DNA of 64,000 nucleotides from Acidithiobacillus ferrianus (GTDB lineage: Bacteria > Pseudomonadota > Gammaproteobacteria > Acidithiobacillales > Acidithiobacillaceae). How positions within the stretch are numbered: position 1 is the stretch's first letter; each line of letters begins with the position of its first letter. The stretch spans positions 62,001-126,000 of the forward strand of contig NZ_WNJL01000022.1 in the NCBI RefSeq assembly GCF_010378095.1. The letters run 5' to 3'. Shown in pieces: positions 1 through 7,944 of this stretch. The translations under genes were made by a program, and so were the position numbers. Below the pieces are notes generated by a model that did not search any database, was not told where the DNA came from, and worked only from the letters and a program-made list of their open reading frames with translations.

Positions 1-337
1 TGCCGACAATGGTGATGTCATGACTGTTTTTGCGCATGGGTATCCTGGATGACTTTGTTGTGTATCAGCGACGATGGCCCCCGGAGACGGCTGGCGACCG
101 AACGGCGTGAGTCATGGCCCCGACTTACCATTGCCTGATGATAATGCAACGCTTTCAGCAGGCTGGGGGAATAAGCAGCGCTGGTGCACGCGTCGTTGGT
201 CCTTTCCGGCGGTGGGGGCATCGTCCACTCCTGGGAATACGTCGGGTAAAGGCGACAATATTCGACGAAACACGATTAAAAACGTAATGATAACAAAAAG
301 GTAATGATATGGCACAAATACTGCTTCCTATTGTCCC
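1..337. other. Upstream region of opgG, no gene recognised
   Basis: No convincing gene is seen; the short open frames have no recognisable product or ribosome site. The last 100 bases become AT-rich, as expected of a promoter zone. At 310-324 there is TGGCAC, five bases, then CTGC, close to a sigma-54 -24/-12 element, but it lies so near the opgG ATG that its use would leave almost no leader. Confidence 0.5.
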
Positions 338-1882
338 ATGACTCTTTACCGGCATGATCACCATTTCCCGCAGTCACTGAAACCATTCTCCGCAGCCCTG
401 CTGGGGCTGGCCGGGTGGACCTTGTCCATGCCCGCGCTTGCCGACGATTTTAGCATGAATACGGTGGAGACCAAGGCCAACGCGCTCGCGCAGCGCCCCT
501 ATGCGGCGCGTCCGCTCCCCATCCCGGCCTTTCTGAAGGATCTGAGCCCCGAGCAATATGCCCAGATTCAGGATGTTTCACCGCTGTGGCGGGGAGAGAA
601 GCGGCCTTTCCAGGTACAATTCTATCTGCCCGGTTCCTGGTTTCGCCGGCCGGTGGTCATTCGTCGCGTCGTGGACGGCGTGGTGCGGCCGATACCCTTC
701 ACGCTGAAACATTTCACCTTCGGTGATCTCAAGGTGCCCAAGGCGTTGCCCGACGATCTCGGCTACGCGGGTTTCCGCTTGCTGGCCCCGTTGAATACGC
801 CGCCCCATTACAACGAGTTCATCTCCTTTCTCGGCGCCACGTATTTTCGCGCGGTGGGCAAGGGCGCCATCTATGGGACATCGGCGCGCGGTCTGGGGAT
901 CGACACCGCGCAGCCTTCCGGTGAAATCTTTCCGTATTTCAAGGAATTTTGGCTGGAGCAGCCCAAGGCGGGCGCCCGGCGGATGGTGGTGTACGCGCTC
1001 CTCGACAGCCCCGTCGCCACGGGCGCCTATCGTTTCAGCATCCGCCAGGGCGACAGCACCACGGTGCATGTCGATGCGACCCTCTACTTGCGCAAGCCCG
1101 TGCAGGTCCTGGAGCTCGCGCCCCTGACCAGCATGTACTGGCACGGGCATGGCCGCGGCGCCGTCGCCGGGGACTGGCATCCCGCGCAGCACGATGCCAG
1201 CGATCTGGTCATGGCCAACGGCAATGGCGAATGGATCACCCGGCCCATCAACAATCCCCGGCACATCCAGACCACGACCTACACGATGGACCATCCCGTC
1301 GGTTTCGGGATGATTCAGCAGGATCGCCGCTTCTCCGCGTATGAGGGCATCGAGACCCAATATCAGCGGCGTCCCAGCGTGTGGGTGCGGATGGAGGGCG
1401 ACTGGGGCCGGGGGCAGGTGCGCCTGGTGGAGCTGCCGACCAACAACCGGAACCTGGACAATATCAACGCCTTCTGGGTGCCGGCGCGGGCCCCGGCCCC
1501 CATGACCCCCCTGCATTTCGCCTACAGCGTGCGTTTCTTCCTGGACAACCACGGCCTGATTCCCTTGGCGCATCCGGTGAACACCTATCTCGGCGAGGAC
1601 CACCGGGTGGCGGGGGCGCGCACGGTGGTCATCGATTTCGCGGGCGGCGCCTTGACGGCGCAGCCGGAAGGCGCGCCGGTGCGGGTGCACCTCGATGCGG
1701 CGGAGGGGGCCAGGATTCTGAGCCAGCGGCTGGAATGGGACAAGGATGCCCGCTTCTGGCGGGTGATCGCGGTGATCCGGCCGCAGCCGGGCACGCCCAG
1801 CAACGTGCGGTGTTTTTTGACTCTGAACCACCAGGTCATCAGTGATACCTGGACTTATCTCTTACATGCGGCGAAGGAGTAG
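338..1882 (+). CDS. opgG: Periplasmic glucan biosynthesis protein OpgG/MdoG
   Basis: This 514-residue protein matches the OpgG/OpgD family, which acts in the periplasm on the backbone of osmoregulated periplasmic glucans made by OpgH, and its length is normal for the family. A Sec-type signal is visible at residues 1-35, with a hydrophobic core AALLGLAGWTLS and a likely cleavage after MPALA. There is no twin-arginine motif, which favours OpgG over OpgD. The ATG at 338 has no clear Shine-Dalgarno sequence, and no other in-frame start would keep the signal peptide. It is followed after 5 bases by a small gene and then opgH, so the three probably form one operon. Family assignment is firm; the precise start is less so. 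Confidence 0.93.
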   Translation: MTLYRHDHHFPQSLKPFSAALLGLAGWTLSMPALADDFSMNTVETKANALAQRPYAARPLPIPAFLKDLSPEQYAQIQDVSPLWRGEKRPFQVQFYLPGSWFRRPVVIRRVVDGVVRPIPFTLKHFTFGDLKVPKALPDDLGYAGFRLLAPLNTPPHYNEFISFLGATYFRAVGKGAIYGTSARGLGIDTAQPSGEIFPYFKEFWLEQPKAGARRMVVYALLDSPVATGAYRFSIRQGDSTTVHVDATLYLRKPVQVLELAPLTSMYWHGHGRGAVAGDWHPAQHDASDLVMANGNGEWITRPINNPRHIQTTTYTMDHPVGFGMIQQDRRFSAYEGIETQYQRRPSVWVRMEGDWGRGQVRLVELPTNNRNLDNINAFWVPARAPAPMTPLHFAYSVRFFLDNHGLIPLAHPVNTYLGEDHRVAGARTVVIDFAGGALTAQPEGAPVRVHLDAAEGARILSQRLEWDKDARFWRVIAVIRPQPGTPSNVRCFLTLNHQVISDTWTYLLHAAKE

Positions 1883-1887
1883 GTGTC

Positions 1888-2391
1888 ATGTTTAAAGATG
1901 AATCGAGCTACAGCGTCAATCCCGCGGCGGAGCCGTCGGCGGATTGGGCAGCGGAAGCGATGGTCGTCGCAAACAATGCCCCGGTATTGGCCCGTGTGGA
2001 GCGGTATATGGCGCGTTTATCCCTGACGGATGTCCAACGGTTGTGGATTCGCGGGCAAGTGGTGGCGCAACTGCGCGGGGTCAAAATGGAAGGCGAAGCC
2101 CTCTACGCGCGCGCCTTCGCGTGCATGCACATGGCGCTGGCGACGCTGACGGACGGGGACGAACTGGATGCGCGGCTGGACCTGTCCCTCGACCTGCCCG
2201 TGGGGGAAGCCCATGATGGCCGGTCCAGCCGCTGGTTGCAGCAGCGGATGCAGCCCGCCATGGCCCGCACGAACATGGCCTCGCGGCCGTTGAATCGTTC
2301 CTGGGGCGCGGCGTTTTTACGCCGGTTCCAGTCGCTGCTGAACCGCCGCGCCATCGGCGCTTCCCGTCGCGCGCTGCCCGGAGAAGCCTGA
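1888..2391 (+). CDS. Hypothetical protein between opgG and opgH
   Basis: A 167-residue soluble protein with no family I recognise. It starts at ATG 1888 behind AAGGAG and ends 2 bases before opgH, so it is surely co-transcribed and probably translationally coupled. It is rich in Arg and Ala, with predicted helices and a basic C-terminus around FLRRFQSLLNRRA. The neighbouring OpgH lacks the long N-terminal cytoplasmic segment of the E. coli enzyme, so this protein could carry an equivalent, detached function. That is inference from size and position only; I see no clear sequence match. Confidence 0.75.
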   Translation: MFKDESSYSVNPAAEPSADWAAEAMVVANNAPVLARVERYMARLSLTDVQRLWIRGQVVAQLRGVKMEGEALYARAFACMHMALATLTDGDELDARLDLSLDLPVGEAHDGRSSRWLQQRMQPAMARTNMASRPLNRSWGAAFLRRFQSLLNRRAIGASRRALPGEA

Positions 2392-2393
2392 GG

Positions 2394-4454
2394 ATGGGGC
2401 GCGGTGGTATCCGGCCATGGGAAGCCATCGGCCGGTACCGGCGCTACTGGCTGAGCACTTTCATCCTCTTACCCGCTGGCGGCGCCGCGCTGGTGCTCCA
2501 CCGGGTACTGGCGGACCGCCTGCCTCCAGGGCTGGAAATCCCGACGCTGGTGATCTTCGCGTTGCTGTTCGCATGGATCTCCGCGGGCTTCTGGACGGCC
2601 CTGGTGGGCTTCGTGCTGCTGATCCGGGGGACGACCGATACCGCGCCGGGCAGCCCCGAAAGGCGTCTGGCCGAGCCGCGTCCACGCAGCCGTGTGGCGA
2701 TCCTCATGCCGATTTACAACGAAGAGGTGGAGCGGGTGGCGGCGGGGCTGCAGGCCACCTATAAGTCGCTGCAACAGGCCGGTGCCTTGGCCCATTTTGA
2801 ATTCTTCCTGCTCAGTGACACCCGCGATCCCGCCATCTGGCTCCGGGAAGAACTGGTCTGGTCGGCGCTGTGCCAGGCGCTGAATGCTTTCGGACGGATC
2901 CATTATCGGCGGCGGCCCATCAACAACAAAGCCAAGAGCGGCAATGTCGCCGATTTCTGCCGCCGCTGGGGCAGGGATTACGAATACATGGTGGTGCTCG
3001 ACGCCGACAGCGTGATGAATGGAGAGACCCTGTATCGGATGCTGGAGATGATGGAAGGCAATCCGCAGGTAGGCATCATCCAGACGCAGCCCCTGGCCGT
3101 CAACCGCGAAACCCTGTATGCCCGCCTGCAGCAGTTCGCGCAGCATGTGTATGGCCCCATCTTCAGCGCCGGTCTCCGCTTCTGGCAGTTGGGCGATGGC
3201 CATTACATCGGCCACAACGCCATTCTGCGCACCGCCCCCTTCACGGAATACTGCGCCCTGCCGGTGTTGCCGGGCCGCGCCCCTCTGGGCGGGCCGCTGC
3301 TCAGCCACGACTTCGTGGAGGCCGCGCTCATGGCCAAGAGCGGTTGGGAGGTCTGGTTCGTGCCGAGCCTGCCGGGGAGCTATGAGGAAGTGCCGCCCAC
3401 GCTGATCGACGATCTCAAACGGGACCGCCGCTGGGCCCAGGGCAACCTGCAGCATCTGCGCCTGCTGGCGGGGGAGGGGCTGCGGTCCGCCCATCGCTTT
3501 CTGTTCATCAATGGCGCCATGTCCTTTCTGGCCGCCCCCCTGTGGGGACTGTTCCTGATCCTCGGCGCCCTGGGCTCGCTGCACTGGGCCAATGCCAGCG
3601 GCGATGGCCGCATGGGGTTGTTTGACTGGCATGGGCTGGCCGACCCCGTGCCCTTCTGGCTGGTCGGGATAACGGCCACCCTGCTGCTGTCGCCCAAGCT
3701 CATGGCGGTGCTCTGGGTACTGTACCAGCGCAACCAGAGAGAACGCTTCGGCGGTGTGTTGCACCTGACGGTCAGCATGTTTTTCGAGAGCCTCTTCTCG
3801 ATTCTCATGGCGCCCATCCGCATGGCGTTTCATAGCCAGTTCGTGCTGCAAACCCTGATGGGGAGCGGAGTGCGCTGGGGAGGGCAGGTGCGCGGTGATC
3901 AGGAAACCTCCTGGCGGGAGGCCTTGCGCACTTTCGGCTGGTGTTCCGCGCTGGGCCTGGTGCTGACGGGGACGCTCTATCCCCTGCTGGGCATCTGGCA
4001 TTTCGTCTGGTTGATCCCTATACTCGGCGGCCTGACCGCGGCGGTCCCCATCGCCGCGTGGACGAGCCGTCCATCGCTGGGGCGCTGGGCGCGACGGCAC
4101 CGCCTCTTCGTCATCCCCGAAGAAGTGCGGGTTCCTCCGGAGTTGCGCGCGCTGGCGGCGGACAGCGTGGCCTATCTGCCCCATATCGACGGTGATCCGT
4201 TCGTCCAGGTCGTGGTGGACCCGCGCTTCAATGCCATCCACACCGCCCTGCAGCGGAACCGCACCAGCGCCTGGCCGCGCGCGGCGAGCCTGTGTCATAA
4301 AGCCTTGGAAAAAGGTCCGCAGGAGCTGAACAGCCGTGAGCGGAATATCCTGCTGAGTGACCGGCAGTCCATGCTCGCGCTGCATCGCGCGGTCTGGTCC
4401 ATGGCGGACCGGGAGCGGCTCGCGGCCTGGGGTCTGGCGGACGAGGCGGATTGA
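2394..4454 (+). CDS. opgH: Glucans biosynthesis glucosyltransferase OpgH/MdoH
   Basis: A family-2 membrane glycosyltransferase of 686 residues that polymerises beta-glucosyl chains from UDP-glucose and moves them across the inner membrane, feeding OpgG. Motifs in order: two N-terminal membrane segments (about 20-80), MPIYNEE near 104, LDADSVM with its DxD near 201, the block LSHDFVEAALM near 304, and the acceptor-site motif DRRWAQGN near 345, followed by several C-terminal membrane helices. E. coli OpgH is 847 residues; the difference is almost entirely the missing N-terminal cytoplasmic region, which in E. coli binds FtsZ. The catalytic core appears intact. Start ATG 2394 follows GAGG and lies 2 bases after the preceding gene. 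Confidence 0.95.
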   Translation: MGRGGIRPWEAIGRYRRYWLSTFILLPAGGAALVLHRVLADRLPPGLEIPTLVIFALLFAWISAGFWTALVGFVLLIRGTTDTAPGSPERRLAEPRPRSRVAILMPIYNEEVERVAAGLQATYKSLQQAGALAHFEFFLLSDTRDPAIWLREELVWSALCQALNAFGRIHYRRRPINNKAKSGNVADFCRRWGRDYEYMVVLDADSVMNGETLYRMLEMMEGNPQVGIIQTQPLAVNRETLYARLQQFAQHVYGPIFSAGLRFWQLGDGHYIGHNAILRTAPFTEYCALPVLPGRAPLGGPLLSHDFVEAALMAKSGWEVWFVPSLPGSYEEVPPTLIDDLKRDRRWAQGNLQHLRLLAGEGLRSAHRFLFINGAMSFLAAPLWGLFLILGALGSLHWANASGDGRMGLFDWHGLADPVPFWLVGITATLLLSPKLMAVLWVLYQRNQRERFGGVLHLTVSMFFESLFSILMAPIRMAFHSQFVLQTLMGSGVRWGGQVRGDQETSWREALRTFGWCSALGLVLTGTLYPLLGIWHFVWLIPILGGLTAAVPIAAWTSRPSLGRWARRHRLFVIPEEVRVPPELRALAADSVAYLPHIDGDPFVQVVVDPRFNAIHTALQRNRTSAWPRAASLCHKALEKGPQELNSRERNILLSDRQSMLALHRAVWSMADRERLAAWGLADEAD

Positions 4455-4470
4455 GACGACAGGAGGACGG

Positions 4471-4890
4471 ATGATGGCGAATGGCGGAGAATCCCTCGAC
4501 TTGATGGCGCTGGCGGGTATCCGGATGCCGCGCGACTTGCGGGAACGGGCGCAGGCGGGCGACCCGGTGGCGCAGTTCAACATGGCCGTGAGATACGCGG
4601 AGGGGATCGGCGTCCAGCGGGATTACCTGGAAGCCGCCAAATGGTACGGCGCGGCGGCGGATCAGGGCGACGCCCCCGCCCAGTTCAACCTGGGGCTGAT
4701 GTTCTATCAAGGCACGGGGCTGCCCAAGAACCTGGACTATGCCTACGCGCTGTTCAGCCTCGCCGCCGCGCAGGGAGACGCCCGCGCGCAGGCGGGCATG
4801 ACGGCGATTCTCGCCGAAGTGTCGGAACGGGAAGCGGCGGAACTGGTCGCGGCCCATGGGCGGGGAGACGCGACCGTCTCCACGCACTGA
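4471..4890 (+). CDS. Sel1-repeat protein
   Basis: A 139-residue protein with about two and a half Sel1-like (SLR) helical repeats. Characteristic units are AQFNMAVRYAEGIGV, EAAKWYGAAADQGD and AQFNLGLMFYQGTGL, each ending in the A-x-G-D turn. Such repeats usually mediate protein-protein contacts. No signal peptide is visible. The start at ATG 4471 follows a perfect AGGAGG at 4461-4466, 16 bases after opgH, so it is probably the last gene of the glucan operon and may scaffold or regulate OpgH. The role is inferred from position only. Confidence 0.85.
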   Translation: MMANGGESLDLMALAGIRMPRDLRERAQAGDPVAQFNMAVRYAEGIGVQRDYLEAAKWYGAAADQGDAPAQFNLGLMFYQGTGLPKNLDYAYALFSLAAAQGDARAQAGMTAILAEVSEREAAELVAAHGRGDATVSTH

Positions 4891-4904
4891 CGTCGAAGGA
4901 CGCG

Positions 4905-5948
4905 CTACCGCCGGTTGCGGATCTCGGCCAACCGGCCCGCGCGCGCGCCCTTCTTGCCCAGATAGCCGGGCACCACGCTTTCGATGGCGGCGGCCTGGAT
5001 GTGAAAGACCTCGGCCAGATCGTTTCGGGTGCAGACATTCTCCACGGACAGCGAGAGCAGGTTGTCGCGGGTGAGCATCTTGCCCGGTAGTTTTTCCAGC
5101 ACGCCGGCCTGTAGGTTGGCCACGAAACGGCCGAGTGGCAGGATGGCGCGGTGGGTGCCGATCAGGCTTTGGGTATAGGCCACCAGTTCGCCCAGGGTGT
5201 AGACCTTGGGGCCGCAGAGATCGTAGGCCTGATTGTAGGTCTGTTTATCGTCGATGGACTGCACGTAGGCGCTCACCACGTCCTCCACCCAGACCGGTTG
5301 CATTTTGGCCCCGGCGGCCGCCAGGGGGATGAAGAAGGGGATGCTGCGCAACAACTGGGCGAAGCGATTGAAAAAATGGTCCCCCTCGCCAAAAATCACG
5401 GAAGGCCGGAAAGCGGTCACCTTGACGCCACGGCCCCAAAGCAGTTTCGGGCCGTTGAGGTAATTGAAGTGGCCCATTTCCGCGCTGTTTTCACTGGCCT
5501 GCCGGACGATCTCCTCGCCAATGCCCTTGGAGCGCAGATAGGCGCTGGGACCGACGGGGTTGGCGCCCAGGGCGCTCATGTGGAGCAGGCGTGGAATGCC
5601 CAGGCGACCGCAGGTGTTGGCGACCAGACGCGGCAGCTCGATGTGGTTCTTCTCGAAATCCCCATGCCGCTTGGGTGGATAGTCTTTGCGGCCGGGACGG
5701 TTTTCGTTGAGGATGCCGACGAGGTTGATCACCACCTCCTGCCCCGCGAACTGCTTTTCCAGGGCGATGGGGTCATGCACATCGGCTTCCACGATCTCGA
5801 CGCCGGGGAGCACCAGGAGGTTTTCACGGTGGCGCTCGCGGTTGCGGGTCAGAATACGCACGGAATGCCCCTCCTGACTGAGCCGTTCCGCCAGATGTCG
5901 TCCCACGAAGCCGGTCCCGCCGAGCAGGCAAATTTTATGTGTGGTCAT
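4905..5948 (-). CDS. NDUFA9-like NAD(P)-binding SDR-family protein
   Basis: A 347-residue atypical short-chain dehydrogenase/NmrA-type protein related to the complex I subunit NDUFA9. The N-terminal Rossmann motif GGTGFVGRHLAERL (residues 9-22) is intact and is followed by ILTRNRER, expected to contact the NADP phosphate. The stretch VINLVGILNENR and a YLRSKGIGEE segment are typical of this bacterial NDUFA9 subfamily, which has lost the strict YxxxK dehydrogenase signature. Bacterial members are often associated with quinone or respiratory functions, but their substrate is not established. It converges on the Sel1 gene with only 14 bases between stops, and no separate terminator is visible. 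Confidence 0.85.
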   Translation of the reverse strand: MTTHKICLLGGTGFVGRHLAERLSQEGHSVRILTRNRERHRENLLVLPGVEIVEADVHDPIALEKQFAGQEVVINLVGILNENRPGRKDYPPKRHGDFEKNHIELPRLVANTCGRLGIPRLLHMSALGANPVGPSAYLRSKGIGEEIVRQASENSAEMGHFNYLNGPKLLWGRGVKVTAFRPSVIFGEGDHFFNRFAQLLRSIPFFIPLAAAGAKMQPVWVEDVVSAYVQSIDDKQTYNQAYDLCGPKVYTLGELVAYTQSLIGTHRAILPLGRFVANLQAGVLEKLPGKMLTRDNLLSLSVENVCTRNDLAEVFHIQAAAIESVVPGYLGKKGARAGRLAEIRNRR

Positions 5949-6072
5949 GAAGTCTCCTCATATTATGCGTTCAATCATAGCACAGGCTTATGCGCTGTCG
6001 TGCGATTGGCCCCCGTTTGAACTGGGCCCCGTTCATGCGCTATAAACGCGGAACGTGCACAAGGAGCGGGAT

Positions 6073-6492
6073 ATGGCGGAAGGTTCGGCGGGGCGGGACG
6101 GTGAGGCGCGCGCGGGAGGACGATTCGCGGCGCTGGGGGCGCTGGTGATGGCGTTGGCGGTGATTGTCGGCGCGATGGGGGATCATCTGGTCGCCGGACG
6201 GGTGGGCGCGGAGGGCATGCACATCTATGACATCGCCGAGCGCTTTCAGTTCTACCACGGGCTCGGTCTGCTGCTCGTCGGGGTATTGATCCGCCAATAT
6301 GGCAAACGGCGCCTGTTGTATGCGGCGGGCGGGCTGATGGCCCTGGGTATTCTGCTGTTCTGTGGGGGGCTTTACCTGCTGGTGCTGTCCGGGGATGGCT
6401 TCTGGGCTTTTTTCGCTCCGCTGGGCGGGACGTCGCTGATCGCCGCATGGCTGTCGCTCGCCCTCGGTCTGTGGCGGGCGTCGGCAACCTGA
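6073..6492 (+). CDS. DUF423 small membrane protein
   Basis: A 139-residue integral membrane protein of the DUF423 (YgdD-like) family. The family hallmark is visible: an N-terminal helix followed by GAMGDHLV, then AERFQFYHGLGLLLVG, and three more hydrophobic helices ending in a short polar tail. The biochemical role of this family is unknown. The start chosen is ATG 6073, preceded by AAGGAG at 6061-6066; a GTG 18 bases upstream is in frame but has no ribosome site. It is followed 16 bases later by a small unknown gene on the same strand. Confidence 0.85.
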   Translation: MAEGSAGRDGEARAGGRFAALGALVMALAVIVGAMGDHLVAGRVGAEGMHIYDIAERFQFYHGLGLLLVGVLIRQYGKRRLLYAAGGLMALGILLFCGGLYLLVLSGDGFWAFFAPLGGTSLIAAWLSLALGLWRASAT

Positions 6493-6508
6493 GGGGGTGA
6501 TCGTGCTG

Positions 6509-6895
6509 ATGGCGACAGGGGACGCTTACGGCAAATATCTGGATTTCGCCGATGCCGAGCTGGGCGATCAGTTTTGGCGCGTGGAACATGCGCCGTACAG
6601 TGGGACGGTCACGGCGCTACGGGAGTACACCGTGGCGGAGATCCATTCAAAAACCGTCCGGTGTACCGCCGAAGCAGGGAAGCCGCTCAAACTGAAGCGC
6701 GCTTTGCCCCAAGAGAACTGTTATCTCGATGCCGACCCGTATTTTCAGAACATCTCGCGCAGCTTTCAGATCAGTACGCAGGTCCAGAGGGTCAAGCAGT
6801 GGGTGAAAGAATGCGAAACCATGGATTTTGATCAGGAAGTCATCGACGCGATCCTGGCGTGGCGGGAGAGGGTCGCGGCGCGCGCCTCCAGGTGA
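6509..6895 (+). CDS. Hypothetical protein
   Basis: About 128 soluble residues with no recognised domain. There is no signal peptide; two Cys (in VRCTAE and ENCYLD) and a third near KECETM are scattered rather than arranged as a metal motif. The end of the protein is charged and helical. Three in-frame starts (GTG 6497, GTG 6503, ATG 6509) follow the purine run GAGGGGG, and I chose the ATG. It is the last intact gene before a block of gene fragments at 6.9-7.9 kb. Confidence 0.6.
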   Translation: MATGDAYGKYLDFADAELGDQFWRVEHAPYSGTVTALREYTVAEIHSKTVRCTAEAGKPLKLKRALPQENCYLDADPYFQNISRSFQISTQVQRVKQWVKECETMDFDQEVIDAILAWRERVAARASR

Positions 6896-6913
6896 TGCGG
6901 AAGGATGGTCTCC

Positions 6914-7012
6914 CGGCTTGCCAGCCCCACCATCAATGGGTCGGCTTCCACCCCGCGGGGCCGCCCAAGGGCAGTCCGGCGCCAAAATCTGTAGAGAGCA
7001 CTCCTGTCAAGG
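6914..7012 (-). pseudogene. Remnant of a pilY1 3' end
   Basis: About 95 bases closely match the 3' end of the pilY1 gene of this same window (14569-14660), with most positions identical. In the pilY1 frame the fragment still reads FGAGLPLGGPAGWK, then TH and a stop, against KLIN and a stop in the complete gene. Nothing upstream continues the match beyond about 7012, so only the tail of a former second copy survives. It lies on the same strand as pilY1. Confidence 0.75.
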
Positions 7013-7210
7013 CAATCTGTATCCTGACCGGCTTTTAGCACTTAAAAGACTCGTTAGGCCAGCTAACATAGTAGACCGGTCGCTTTCCGGCGGTTATTAA
7101 GGTGGTCCTTAATTATCCGACCGTGCGGCAGACTGGGGCGCCCGGCTCTACGTCGTTTGGGTTGTCATCTATTTAAGGGCCACCATTTAATAGTAGTGTG
7201 ATCGTGCTTC

Positions 7211-7310
7211 TGAACGAGGGGTGAGGATCATCTCGCTGAATTTGTCGGGAGCTAGCTGATCCACGGTTGCAAGTGATCGCAGTGGTATCGCCTGGGGGAT
7301 ACACCGGTTG
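7211..7310 (-). pseudogene. Remnant of the TonB-C-domain gene, internally deleted
   Basis: Two adjacent stretches match separated parts of the gene at 13103-14515. Bases 7211-7246 match its extreme 3' end (the part encoding DKFSEVVLTL), and 7256-7305 match an internal section near 13739-13790. About 600 bases that separate them in the intact gene are absent here. Together with the pilY1 remnant at 6914-7012 this records a former second copy of the pilY1/TonB-like pair. The bases from 7013 to 7210 hold no recognisable gene. Confidence 0.7.
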
Positions 7311-7334
7311 GTTCGCCAAGGCCGATAACCTTAG

Positions 7335-7937
7335 TCAAGGGTAATGCTCCAAGAAATGCGTTGTAACTTTATAATTTATAAAAATTTTTGTGTCTTTTCG
7401 GAGCAACTGTTCGCAATCTGTATTTCTTCGGCGTAATTCACGCATCCCCAAGACGATCGTTACGTACACAAGGAGGAATCCTTGATCGATCTTGATCTTA
7501 TCGATAGGCAGATTTTTCAGGCGCAAGAGTGAGGCGTACGCGCTTCCCACGTCATCCAGTGCGATCTTCACACCCGCACTGCGCAGCCGTTGCAGATGTC
7601 CTAAAGCGACGTCCTGTTCGAGAATCTCTCCGATCTCCAGTACCAGGGTTTCCGGGGGTATGCCCGGCTGGGTGATCAGGATGCTAAAGAAAGTATCGGT
7701 AAATCCGGGGCTGTCGATCTCTTCCGGGGTGACGTTGATGCTGAGGAAGAGGTCCAGGCCCATTTTCTGCCACTGCGCGAATTGTCGCAGACTCGTTTGC
7801 AGCACGAAACGCCCCAGCGCCTGACGCTCGCGTATACCCAGAGCGGGGAGGAATTGATCGGGGAAAAGTTCCCGGCCTTCCCGCGGCCAGCGGGTCAATG
7901 CCTTGAGGCCCGCCACCCGGCCTGTAGCGAGGGCCAT
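7335..7937 (-). pseudogene. Truncated EAL-domain fragment
   Basis: This frame covers roughly the first two thirds of an EAL (c-di-GMP phosphodiesterase) domain and nothing else. Recognisable parts are ATGRVAGLKALTRW, then LSINVTPEEI, LVLEIGE and IALDDVGSAYASL, up to LPIDKIKID. After that the sequence departs from the family and continues with unrelated, AT-rich codons. The catalytic E of the E-A-L signature is K here (KAL), and the last active-site segment is missing, so hydrolysis is not expected. It starts 7 bases after the stop of the large GGDEF-EAL gene without a clear ribosome site. It is most likely debris of a second such gene. Confidence 0.7.
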
Positions 7938-7944
7938 CCGGGCG

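Noticed and set aside
578..1831. Long minus-strand open frame over opgG (and similar ones over opgH, pilY1, pilW, pilC, the diguanylate cyclase, sohB, yajQ, gcvT and gcvPB)
   Set aside because: All are antisense shadows in high-GC coding sequence; they have no family match or ribosome site and are explained by the sense genes.
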